Made by a program: the position numbers and the translations under genes. Source: Euglena gracilis (taxonomy: Eukaryota > Euglenida > Euglenophyceae > Euglenales). Taken from it: DNA of 64,000 bases. Each line of letters begins with the position of its first letter. Within the stretch, counting starts at the first letter, position 1. Under the pieces are notes generated by a model. It worked only from the letters and a program-made list of their open reading frames with translations. It had not been told where the DNA came from and made no database searches. The stretch covers positions 53,399,908 to 53,463,907 of the forward strand of contig CP154956.1 of assembly GCA_039621445.1 (NCBI GenBank), written 5' to 3'. This document shows positions 12,901 to 23,150 of the stretch, in pieces.

Positions 12901-14932
12901 TCCCGCCTCAACACGCTCCACGAAGGTCACCGCTGCCTCGATGTCCGCCGTCCGGGTGTGTGCCGCCCAACGGGGTACCCGTTTCCGGGGTGGGGGTTGT
13001 GCAAAGAACAGGCTGGCTAGCCCCCCCCCCCCCCCGGGAAACTGTCACCTGACAGGTTGGCCGGTGCCGGGGACCCTGACAACTTCCGACCCTGACAGGT
13101 TGGCCGGTACCAGGGATCCTGACATTTTCCCGGGCGGGACCCTGACAGGTTCTCGGGCATGACAGTTTCCTGGGGTAGGTAGGTGGGTTGGGACAGTGGG
13201 GGTGGGGAGGGGACGGGGCTCCCTGACCCCCTCGGCCAAGCAAGGGCCACAACTCAAACGGAGGCCTGGGGGGCGGGGGGAATTAGGGCGGCCCCGGCCA
13301 GGGCCCGCAGCCGGGCGAGGGTCTCCCGCAGCTCCCGCTTGCGGTGCTCGATGCGCATCACCTGCCGGCGGTTCGGGTCCTTCTCCTGCAGCACGCCCAG
13401 CGTCAGCTCCTGCAGCTCGTCCCCCGCCGCCAGGGCGGCAGAGGGGGGCTCGCCTCAGCCCCACCACCCCCAGCCCGCTGTGGGACCCCTGGGTGGGGAC
13501 CCCCCATCAAAAATTGGCCGTCTGGGGGAACTTTCCCAAAAAATATTCGGCTTTGTGCCAAAAACTGGGTCTCCGGCCCAGGACCCCGGGGAGTGGGCCC
13601 CGGACCCACTCACCCACCCCCCTCCTCCAGGGACGGAGCTTCTGACTTAAAAAGGGGCCTGATCTCACCCCAGCCACAGCAGCGGCTCGTGCACAGACTT
13701 TCATTTAGTGCGCCGCGGCGAAGTTTGCCGCGGCACAAAAATTTTTATCCGCGGCGCGCGAGGCGCACAATCGAATTTTTGCCGCGGCACACCCGCGGCG
13801 CACCTGAATCGCTGCCGCGGCGCACCAATGACGTTCCCGCGGCACATGGTTTTTCTTTCTTGATACTTCTCAGCCACGGTCGAGAAAATATTAAAGAGGC
13901 CGGACAGGGGATAATTGAGATGGCTGTGCCCGGCGCAGGCGGCGCCGCGGTGAATGCGGAGCTGCCGCGGCAGCATGCGGCGCACAGAAAGCAATCTTCC
14001 GCGGCACACGCGGTCACAAAATTTCCCTGCCCTTACATGCCTGGACCACACAATTTTTTACCGACCCCGGGGGGGGAGGGGGGGGTCACTCCACTTTTTG
14101 AAAAACCAGTCAGTCACTTTCTTTGGGAAACCAGTCAGTGACTTTTTTTTGGGGAAACTAGTCAGTCACTACCCCCCCCCCCTGGAATCCAAAGGAAATT
14201 TGACCAAAAACATGCAAAAAGGCCAAAAAAATCTTTCCTTCGGCGCCGGGTCACTTTAGTGATTTTTTGCCGACCCCCCCCCCGGGGGGGGGAGGGGGTC
14301 CGGGCCAAAAACCAGTCAGTCACTCCGAAAAAACCAGTCACCCCCCCGGGGGGGGGGGGTCGGCCAGTGCTTAAAAAATTGTCTGGCCCGGACATGGTGC
14401 CGAACCCGCTTCGATTCCTGGGCCCTCCCACGCCGGCGCGGCCCATCCGCCGGGCCACCGCCGTGCCAGCCTGCCCACGAGGCCGCCGTCGGGCCGGTCG
14501 GCCTGGGCCTCCAGGGCCGCGAGCAGCTTCTCGGAGTCCTCGTGGGATAGCACGAGGGACATCCGCAGGGTGGGGGCGGGGCGAGGCCCGGAGGAGAGCG
14601 CCTCGGTACGGGGCCATCAACACTTGCCGGGGTGGTGCACGTCTGACATTTCATGCAGAGGATTTTGCAGGACCCCGGGGGGGGGGCCGGACCGACCCAC
14701 TCACCGGGGGGGGGGGGGGGAAGGGCTCAGGGAACCACTTTTGGGGGAGTCAATTTTGAGGTCAAAAATTTTTTCGGCGCTTTGTGCCGAAAAAAAAGAG
14801 GAAAAACCCAGCCTCCGGCTTCCAAGGAACCTGCATAAGAGGCTGGCCGACGTCGACGGTCATGTTCAACTTAGCACGCCGCCTCGTTTGCACGACTTCG
14901 CGGCAGTGCCGGAATGGAAACCGCTTCACCAT
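6941..14932 (-). CDS. Coiled-coil-rich protein, N-terminal part, about 13 exons
   Basis: Exons N to C: 14932-14831 (MVKRFPFRHCREVV..., probable start), 14601-14479, about 13460-13285, about 12985-12859, about 12570-12409, about 11990-11787, 11196-10959, about 10830-10720, about 9753-9603, about 8590-8478, about 8290-8010, about 7810-7630, about 7270-7195, 7075-about 6963. Exons 1-2 and 6-7 join in phase. Most segments are long amphipathic helices, for example DELQELTLGVLQEKDPNRRQ, VERVEAGRKAALEDEIRQLL, FVQQQLDGLERLSATLTDW and EEARQELAAAEAEMLHIME. One exon is Ala/Pro-rich with Lys (PTKAKAAASPAAPL). I do not recognise the family; the pattern suits a structural or tethering protein. The exon at 7075 reads to a stop at 6941 unless a GC donor at 6962 is used. 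So the gene either ends there or continues into the exons further left. Confidence 0.6.
7349..7590. mobile_element. Palindromic miniature inverted-repeat element
   Basis: The ends are complementary (CCGTAGGAGGACGG... at 7349 and ...TCCTCCTACGG ending 7590), and the body is built from repeated TTCGAGG/CCTCGAA words in both orientations. The centre is a near-perfect hairpin at 7498-7542: TTTTTAAGC plus a C-run, a short loop, then a G-run plus GCTTAAAAA. It sits inside an intron of the coiled-coil gene. No target duplication was found. Confidence 0.7.
8840..9312. repeat. Tandem CGGGGGCGTCAATTGCC / TGACAATTTCCCGGGG repeats
   Basis: About ten copies of a 15-18 base unit occur in two clusters, 8844-8995 and 9188-9312, with a unique AT-rich spacer. 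Related TGACAATTTCCC words recur at 10.34-10.60 and 13.03-13.17 kb. They lie in introns of the coiled-coil gene. Confidence 0.7.
10338..10612. repeat. Repeats of GGGACCCTGACAATTTCCC / CTGACAGGTTGGCCGG
   Basis: Alternating words CTGACAGGTTGGCC(G)G, GGGACCCTGACGACGTCC and TGACAATTTCCCAGGCGG fill this intronic block. The order suggests a composite unit of about 70 bp copied twice with divergence. Confidence 0.65.
11230..11540. repeat. Family B-like repeats (TTTCTTATAGGTGGG words)
   Basis: At least five copies of a GGTTTCTTATA(G/A)GTGGGGG-type word occur in one orientation, with AGAAACCC complements at 11236-11250. In between is the hairpin GGCGCCTTCGGCGCC at 11390-11404. This is probably a degenerate intron element related to the one at 2.08-2.41 kb. 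Confidence 0.45.
11590..11725. repeat. Remnant of the hAT-like sub-terminal repeats
   Basis: CAGACATCCGTGTGTGGTGG at 11598 resembles the hAT-like terminus. It is followed by units GGTGTCCACGGTGTACAAC, TTTGTCCACGGGTGTACCAG and TTGGTGTATATGAGTGG, which resemble GGTGTCCACAGGTGAACCAC of the 56.5/58.6-kb arrays. One end only; in a coiled-coil gene intron. Confidence 0.45.
13036..13180. repeat. Second copy of the CTGACAGGTTGGCCGG repeat block
   Basis: The same words as at 10.34-10.61 kb (ACTGTCACCTGACAGGTTGG, GACCCTGACAACTTCC, GACAGTTTCCTGGGG) occur in the same orientation. It is in the intron between the coiled-coil exons at 13.46-13.29 and 12.98-12.86 kb. Confidence 0.6.
13694..14045. mobile_element. 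Degenerate relative of the hAT-like element
   Basis: The left end CAGACTTTCATTTAGTGCGC at 13694 matches the 56.49-kb terminus CAGACATTCATTTAGTG in 16 of 17 positions. Immediately inside is an array of GCCGCGGCGCAC-like palindromic units with A/T spacers (13702-13850), resumed at 13965-14020. The right end (TTACATGCCTG near 14040) is only a weak complement, and the flanks are not duplicated, so it is decayed or truncated. Confidence 0.5.
14060..14370. repeat. Intronic G-tract element with AACCAGTCAGTCAC words
   Basis: Repeated AAACCAGTCAGTCACT words (14103, 14129, 14158, 14310, 14330) alternate with C/G-runs and the TTCGGCGCCGGGTCA motif. The same words occur at 18.2 (degenerate), 38.8, 39.46-39.50, 39.65 and 57.37 kb. 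It lies in a coiled-coil gene intron. Borders are not defined. Confidence 0.45.
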
Positions 14933-16053
14933 GAAGTCAGATATTTTTTAAGTTTCGTGACCCGGGGGGGGGGGCAGACTCCTGGGGGGAGGGAGGGTCA
15001 GGACGCGTGGGTAACCGAGAAATTGCACCCGAGGCCCCCGAAAATTATTTTCTTTTCTGGGAGGGTTGGGTGGGCTCACCTGGTGTTTGTGCTTCGCCCT
15101 CGGTGTCCCTTCCTCCCCTCTCCGTCTGCCTCGGGGGAGTGCGAGGCACCTCGGGCTCCGGACTTCCCCCAAGTGAGGTCGACTGTACTGCCCCCCCCCC
15201 CCCGGGGGGGGGTGGCTCCACCGAAAATTTTTAATCTTAATGCGTGCTAGAAGTTTTCTTGGGCACCCAACCTCTGATAATTCCACTGACCAATCTCACG
15301 AACCAATTCTGAGCTCAAATCCAATTCCATCGTGTTCACTCCTGCCCCCCTGGTGGAGTGGGGGCCCCAAATACGGGAATAAATCCCAAATTTTTCAAAA
15401 GCGTTTTTTTTTGTTAAATGTGCCATGGTGTCTACCTTAATAGCCCTGAAGGGGGTTGGAGGGTCAAAAACACAGGCACCTGGGGGGCAATGGTCCTTTG
15501 CAAGGGTCTTCTTTTAAAAAGTGAAAGGGGGAGATTTGGGGAATTTCTGGTAAAGAAACCATTCTTTCCCATAATTTCTGGTAAAGAAACCATTCTTTCC
15601 CATTTTGCGATTTTTTTGACCCTTTCTCCTAATTTTTACATAAAGAGTTGAGCCTAGTAAACTTGCACAACATTTCATTTCTGATAAATCAGAAGATCTG
15701 AGCAACATCGAGAGTCCCCACACCAAAATCAAGTGCAAGCGTAACTGTGACAGGTTGTGTTGAAGGGTGGTGAAGGGAACTGAGGCCAGATGCCTCAACA
15801 GAGGCCAGGGATCCCAGAAAGCACCACATTTCTGAATATTTTTGTTCCACGCTTTTTTGTAAGGATTCAAGAGGGGATGAAATCTCAACTTCTCCCCAAC
15901 CCCTGGCAGGAGTAACGCACCTGAGTCGGCAATTCTGGCCTGTGTGGGGGAAATTCTGAACGATTGCACAATACCGTCTGCAATCTCATCACATGATGCC
16001 TGCCCTGTGTTGCCATCGGGCTTCCATTTGGCTACAAAAATTTCAATTCTTTA

Positions 16054-17775
16054 TTACAATTCTTTGTCGCATTCCTGCGGAAAGAATGGTTCCGTGGAAG
16101 GGTAGAAGAGTTGTTTGGTGACGACCCACTGAACCCCATGGCGGGCTGCAGGGCAGGCGTGGCCCCGATTGTGGAGGCGCTCTTCGATCTCCTCGTCTCG
16201 CTGGGCAGACAGTGCCCGGCAGTGGTCAGCAGCAGGCGAGCTGTCCCTCTTGGGGTCTGGTAAACCCCCCCCCCCCCCCAAATAAAACCCCCCCAAATAA
16301 GACCCCCCCCCCCCCGAAATAAGACCCCCCCCGGGCTGATTGAACAAAAATCCAAAAAACATATCCCCCTCATAAATAAGAACCCCCTGACGGTGTGAAG
16401 CGCCGGGGACGATGAAAAAATTCCCTGAAAAATTACCTATAAAACACCCAATTTCAGACATAAAAATGATGAAATTTTTGGATTTTTTGAAAACAATGGT
16501 AAATATCAATGTGTAACAATTTTCATATGGCGCGAAGAAGGAAGAAAGACTTTTGTTGTGTTTTTGGGAACCCGGACCAGGCTTCTTTTTAAGACCCCCG
16601 GGGGGGGGAGGGGGGGTCCCCCCCACCCACCCAGGGTGGCGCCCCCCCCAAAATCAGGCCCGTTAAAGGCAATTTTCAAAAAATTTCGGCGGTTCGTGCC
16701 GAAAAGGTATACCCAGCGCCTCCGGCGCGGGACCCCCCCGGGGGGGGGGTCCGGCCCGGACCCACCCACCCCCCCCCCCCCCCCCGGGGGGGGGGGTCAG
16801 GTGACTTAAAAAGAAGCCTGACCCGGACGGTCAAGAAAAAACCCCAAAAAATACCCCCCCAAGCAGGCTGTTTTTTACCAACCCCGGGGGGGGGAGGGGG
16901 GGGGTCCGGAGTGCCTGTGAGTGCCTGCCCAGGCAGGCACTACCCCCCCCCCAGGGGGGGGGGTCGGATTTCGGCCTGTGCCCGGGCACGTTCCTTTGAA
17001 AATAGGCCATTTTTGGCTCCCCGGCGCCTTTGGCGCCGGGGTTGTGCTAGGGCACTTTTGGCCGTGTGCCCTACCCCCCCCCCCGGGGGGGGGGCGGATT
17101 TGGAGTGCCTTGGGGTGCCTGCCCAGGCAGGCACCCCCCCCCCCCCGGGTGGGGTCGGCACCCGACTAAAATACAGCCTGCCCCCAAGGCTTCCAGCAAC
17201 GAACCCAAAAAATAGACCAGGTTTACCCCCTCAGAGCAATGTGTGAGAAACTAGGGCCAATCGATGGATTGATACAAAGAGAATAAAATCCTCCGTAGGG
17301 GGGTGAACAACCAAATTAAGACTTGGGATTTTTGTGAGCTGGTTCTCTCAAGAATGCTGATTCCTGCACACAACTTGACATCTCGATGGAAATGTTTCGG
17401 GGGGGGGTGCAAAGCGGGGTCAGGAAAAGTTGTTCGCGGGTGATCTGAAACAGGAATTCCCAATTGGCAAATGAAAGGCTTTTGAAGAGAACTCCTGGAA
17501 TGGCAGGCGGGCAGCCTTGGCCTTCCATCCACATCGACCCCAATAAATCCTCGCGGGGCCCTCGATGCTAATAAATCCTCCCGGGCCTTCCGAGCATCGA
17601 AACGACTTCCACCCGGCCACCCCCTGCCTCACGGCTCAGCCGCCTGGGCTTCAAACGCCTGGATCGCCGCCACGTGGCGGTGGCGGCGCTTCTCCAGCAC
17701 GCCGGCCTTCGGCGGGAGGGGCCCGGCCCACGGCCCCGGCGGCGGTGCCGCCATCGGGACCGCCGCGGCGTCCAT
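16054..17775 (-). CDS. Small gene, two exons seen, middle unresolved; product unknown
   Basis: The first exon, 17775-17633, begins MDAAAVPMAAPPPGPW and continues with a basic stretch (LEKRRHRHVAAIQAFEAQAAE) to a clean donor GTGAGG in phase 2. The last exon, about 16265-16054, has a charged segment (DEEIEERLHNRGHACPAARHG) followed by WVVTKQLFYPSTEPFFPQ and ends CDKEL, stop, stop. Its acceptor follows a long C-tract. The two exons do not join in phase, so at least one exon is missing between them; an open stretch at 17490-17300 is a weak candidate. No domain is recognised. The terminal DKEL resembles an ER-retrieval signal, but the first exon has no signal peptide, so the match may be chance. 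They may also belong to two different genes. Confidence 0.4.
16571..16828. mobile_element. G-tract miniature inverted-repeat element (family A)
   Basis: The ends pair as inverted repeats: CCCGGACCAGGCTTCTTTTT then AAGAC on the left, and GACTTAAAAAGAAGCCTGAC then CCGG on the right. The interior holds long C- and G-runs and a small hairpin (TTTCGGCGGTTCGTGCCGAAA). Related copies occur at 22.61-23.01, 34.51-34.56 and 36.13-36.40 kb. Confidence 0.7.
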
Positions 17776-17892
17776 CGGGGGACAGTGAAGATTGCGGGTG
17801 AGGCGGGTGGGGGAGAGGGGGTGGGCTCAGAGAGGCGCCCACACCGCAGAGGGTTCGGTCATTCCTGCAAGGCAGAGGAATGGGAACTGGAG

Positions 17893-18084
<192 letters not shown>

Positions 18085-19235
18085 GAGTCACCCCAGGTCC
18101 TCAGAACCCTGGCTTCCCTCGGCCATACCAATACCATGTTTTTGGTAAAAATGGTAAACCATACCACACTTACTGACCCCCCCCGCCGAAGTCACTTTCC
18201 ACTTGCAAAAAAAACCAGCCACTCACTTGTTAAAACGACGTCCATGTGGATTGCGTTGGGAAGAGCTGCGTAGAATCGGGTGCCGAGTTGAATGGAAAAT
18301 GTTGGATTTATTTCATTTCAGCGTGATTCCTTTAGGAAAAGGTCTGGCGAAGCATCTAAAGCAAGGCAGAATATTGGCAAATATGGGCAGGCAAAAAATA
18401 CACCTAAAACTAAAATTGGTTTGGGACATGCAATTGATGAGCTAAACCATTGGTGAGTTGCAACCCATTTTGGATCGGAATCCCCCTCGAGTGTGTGTGG
18501 AGTCGGTAAGAAAACATCCTTCGTGCGCTGGTAGATTTCGATTTTTGAAAGATGGCAGAACCAACCACGATTGCTGTGTATGATTTCACCGTCATAATGC
18601 TGTGACGCGCCCAACCCAATTCATTGAAGAAGGAGGGGGTCCGAAGCTGCTGCAACTTATTGCGGTGTCTTTTTTGCTGCATCACTAAGCGCGAAAAGGC
18701 TCGTCATCATGGTTTTCACGCTGTACTGTTTTCTCCTCCCCATTTGGCTTCTGCGTTGGCTATCGCAATTGATCATCAGGTCTTCTGCGTTGTTCATCAC
18801 AACCAAGAAAAGAAGAAGAGACCAGGAATGACATTATTTCAAAGAATGTTGTCATTTTATTTTCTGCAATTTTCTGAACCAAAAAAATCACCATTTTTAC
18901 CATTTGGTGCGCGTTGGTGAAGAGGCTGATCGGCTGGGGAAAATCTGGCCACTTCCGTCCAAACACTGATCGATGCCGCCTGCCTCCCACCCACTCGAGC
19001 GCTGCCTTCTGCAACCAGCCGCACCCCCACACTACCCACAGCGAACGATGACACAGCGCCAGCGGGCGACCAACGGTTGGGGCGATCGGGCCCGGTTGGC
19101 TCGTGCATGGGCAGGGTCTCCCTGGCAGTGGGGGGAGAGGGAGGGCGTCGGTGGGGGCGGCCACACCACCGCGAGGGGGGGTGTTGACGGGCGGAGCGGG
19201 CGGAGGGGCGGTCCACCCAACAGCGGCGGGGGCGG

Positions 19236-22200
19236 CTAGGAGGGGGACGGTTTGGCGAAGAGGTCCACGTGGGAGGCGGTCCAGGGGAGGGCCCCCTCCG
19301 CCGCCAGGCGGTCCGCCAGGGCCGGGGTCCAGGGGAGGGCCGCGTCCGTGACGTCCACCCGCCGCTCCGCCTTCTCCCGCAGCGTCTCCGCGACGCCCAC
19401 CACGACGCTGCCCGCCACGAGGCACACCATGGCGGCGGTCGCGGGGCAGGCGGGCCCCGCTGGTGGACGGGGGGGGGGGGGGCGAGGGGGGAGGGGGGTT
19501 GGGCCGGGCGCTGGGGTGCCCGGGGTTAACGTGTGGTGAGTGGCAGGCGACTGGGGGGCCAGCTGTGCCAGACGGGCACCGCCAAATGAGTGTTGGGCCA
19601 AATAGCGGGCCTCATTTTCCAGGAACGCTCAAACTGCTGAATTCTGGATGTTGGAAGGGTCCTCGCGGCGCAAACAGCACGTGTTTGCGCTTGGGAAGCC
19701 GACCGGGCTTCCTCCCAGGCGGGGGCCTGGGTGTGAAAGAGCTCGGTGCCTGGTGCTCTGCCGCGGCCACGATGGCGACGCTGCACAGGGGCTCGACGGT
19801 GGGAGGGGCTGGGGGGGGGGGCCGATCGACAAAGACCCGTCGGAAAGGGGGGGGGGGGCGGAGCGGCCGGCACGGGAACACTGTTTGGCGGTTTTCTGGG
19901 CGAATTGGGCCAAGAACTTGCCCCCGAACAGAAACACACATTCGGCAATGTGTTTGTTCCCCCGCGGCACACAATGGGGGCATGGGGCTCAAAACACCCG
20001 GGGGCAGACACAGACACTAATGACCAAATCCAAACCCTTGGGGGTCCAATCCCTGCCAGTCCAGTGCAATCGCGACGGCCAGCACCAGCGGGGGCAGGTC
20101 CTTGGCACTGGCCGTGAGGCCCGTCAGGCCCCACGTGTACGCCACCGCCAGGGACAGCGACACGGTCCAGGCCGCCCCCGTGCCACCGAGCAGGGGAGGT
20201 CTGCTGCACTGCAGAGAGATTTTTTTCCGCTTTTTTGTGATCTTGTTTTGGATTTTTGGAAAATCGTCCAATTTGGGCCAGTGGTGCACTTTCCAACTTT
20301 ATTCATTTGCAAATGATGTGGGTTGATTATCTGGTGCACTACGTTGTTTCAGTTTTGGCACACTTGCATGCTGCCCAGCCAAAGGTGCCAAACACACACA
20401 CACACACAAAAGAAGAAACCGGCAACACAAGACAATTTCTGTGGCAGAATCTCACAGCAAACGTTTGTTGGAAAAAGTTTCATCCGATACGAAAGAATAC
20501 ACATCTCCCGAAATGACACCAGGCTGCGACGTGTCTATGGTCGCAAACTAAATTCTTTATTTTCAACAATCCGGTTTACAGTCCAGTGGCACAGATGCAA
20601 CGGCATATATCCTCCATGATGTCATCTTTCCACCACGCTTCCAAATTTGCTGTGCCTCACAGAATCTGCATAGGGCACGATTCTTTTAAGAGCAAATAAA
20701 AAGAATATATCGGAGTAAATGAAATGAATGAAGATCGGGGTTAATGAAATTCTGTGCTGGCCCTGCTAAAAATTCAACTTCAGAAGAAAAATTATTTCCA
20801 AAACAACTTTCATCCGCGATTTTTCGTGATTTTTGTGCTTCATTGTGGCATGGAACAGGGGAAGTCCCAGGGCACTCTGGCAAACGCGTTGCTGGAGCAC
20901 AACTGGAAATGAGTGTGTGTTGCTCGAAAAATCCTCGAGTCCGCAGGCAAACATCAGCCAGAGCCTTAAGACACGGTTTCCAACGTTTGAAGCCATACTG
21001 GTGGGGGGATGTTCGCTGAGCTTTTACGGCACTGAAGCTGGCAGGACGTAGGAATCCGCCATGAAGCCAAAGACGGACTCGGGCCCGGAGGCAAGGGTGG
21101 TGCCTTCCCAGCAGAAGGTGGAAAGGCCGGCCAGGAGGGCCCCGATGCCAAAGGTGATGGACATCAGCGCCGTGAAGGGCAACTCCGCACTGTTGAAAAC
21201 AACAGAGGACGGCGCTAGTCGCAAAACCAACTTGCACGCACATGGACGGATGCAAACCAGGCTTGGGCGGTGCTAATTGTCCACCTGTTGTTTGTTTGAA
21301 TTTTTCGACGCTTTTTTGGTAACTTCCAGATCCCCTGAAAAGGGCTGAAAATTCTGGGAGATGGGTTTCATACCAATTCCTTTCCAACCAGCCACCCACC
21401 AACCCAGCCATGGTGCTCCCCCAGGGGGCACATGGGTGCCCAGTTTTGGATTGTTCTGTGTTGTCACTTTGGAGTAAAAAAATTGAGCCATACATTGGAG
21501 TAAAAACCTTCGGGGTTCAACGTATGGGGGATGGGTTGGGCAGGAAAATTCCGCCACCCACCCATCCACCGCCTCCCTGGGGTCACCGACGCAACGAAAA
21601 CATGTGCGAAGCCTGAGCCACATGAAATCCCCAGCGCACACCTCAGCACCTCCGCCGCAGCCACGTACATGGTGAAGAACGTGCTGGCCCCCAGCCCGTC
21701 CAGTGTGCCTCGGACGGACTGCAGGCGGTCTGACAGCAACATGCCGGCCGTGCCGACCGCCGCCAGGCCCTGCCAGGCTTTGGCAGCAGGCTGGCGGTAA
21801 GCGGTGCAGTGCCACTGAGAGGTCGGCAGCGTGCTGCTACGCCACAGACAAAGAAACACACGAGTATTTTTTTTGTCGGAAGCTGATACCACGGCGAATG
21901 CGGCACAATCCCAGGACGGGTTATGTGGGACTCACCTTTGGAGCCTATACGCAAGGGAGGTTGACCTCATGGCACACTCACAGCAGAAGCTGCCGCCCAT
22001 CTACGGTGATACCTTCCCCGTTCCTGAGGCACTGATCCAACCCCGAGCTCCCGCGTGAACGACATCCGGGGGGCGGCGGGGAGCGGAAATAATTCTCAGT
22101 GTTGCGGGGGGCCTCTCGCGGCAAAGCCTGGGTCCAGCCCCATCCAGTTCCACTTCCCGATGGCCTCCCGCCGCCAGGGCCGGGCCAGGTCTGCCCCCGG

Positions 22201-22510
22201 GGAGAGGGACCCCCACCGCTGGTCGGCCGGCCCGCGCCCTGGGCCCCGGCTGAGCTGCCACAGCAGGAGCAGGAACGGGTTCAGGGCGGACATGCCGGCG
22301 GCGAGGGCGAACGTCGCGCAGTGGGCGACGGACAGGCCGTAGCACGTGAAGCCGGCGAGGGTGGTGACGGCCAGGGTGGCCGCGGCAAGGGCTGCCGGAC
22401 AATCTACCGCGGCCGCGTTTGTGCAATATATATATAATTTGTTCGTCTGGGCGTATTTTTTTTTACATTTTGAGACTGAGGTTCCAGCTATGAGTCTGGG
22501 TCTCTGTCTG

Positions 22511-22608
<98 letters not shown>

Positions 22609-23109
22609 CCGGCCAGAGGTTTTTTAAGGACTTGGGAGGAGGGGGGTCCGGACCCACCCACCCCTGGGGGGACACACTTTTGGGGTCCAAAAATTTCGGC
22701 ACTTCGTGCCGAAAATAGAGGAAAACTCCGCCCTGGCGGGGAACCCACTCGGTCCGACCACCTTGGTTTTACACCTGGTGGCGGTGCCTTGTGCCATGGC
22801 GTACCTGCCCCACAGCAGGCACACCCCCCAGGGGGGGGGGGTCGGGTTCGGACACCTGTGCCTGCTGACCAAGCCACTTTTCCCATGATAATGGTCATTT
22901 GGGGGGTGCTGTAGCACTGCACACCCCAAACTCCGACCCTCCCCCCCCCTGCCTGCCCATAGCCCCCCCCCCTATGGGATGCGCACTTCCTTAAAAGAAG
23001 CCTGGTCCGCCCATCACCCCGGGGGGAGGGGCTCAGCCCACCACCCCTCCCCTCCCCTCCAGGTCATCAGTCTTAAAAAACATGTGGCCCAGGTGTGTGT
23101 GTGTGTGTG

Positions 23110-23150
<41 letters not shown>

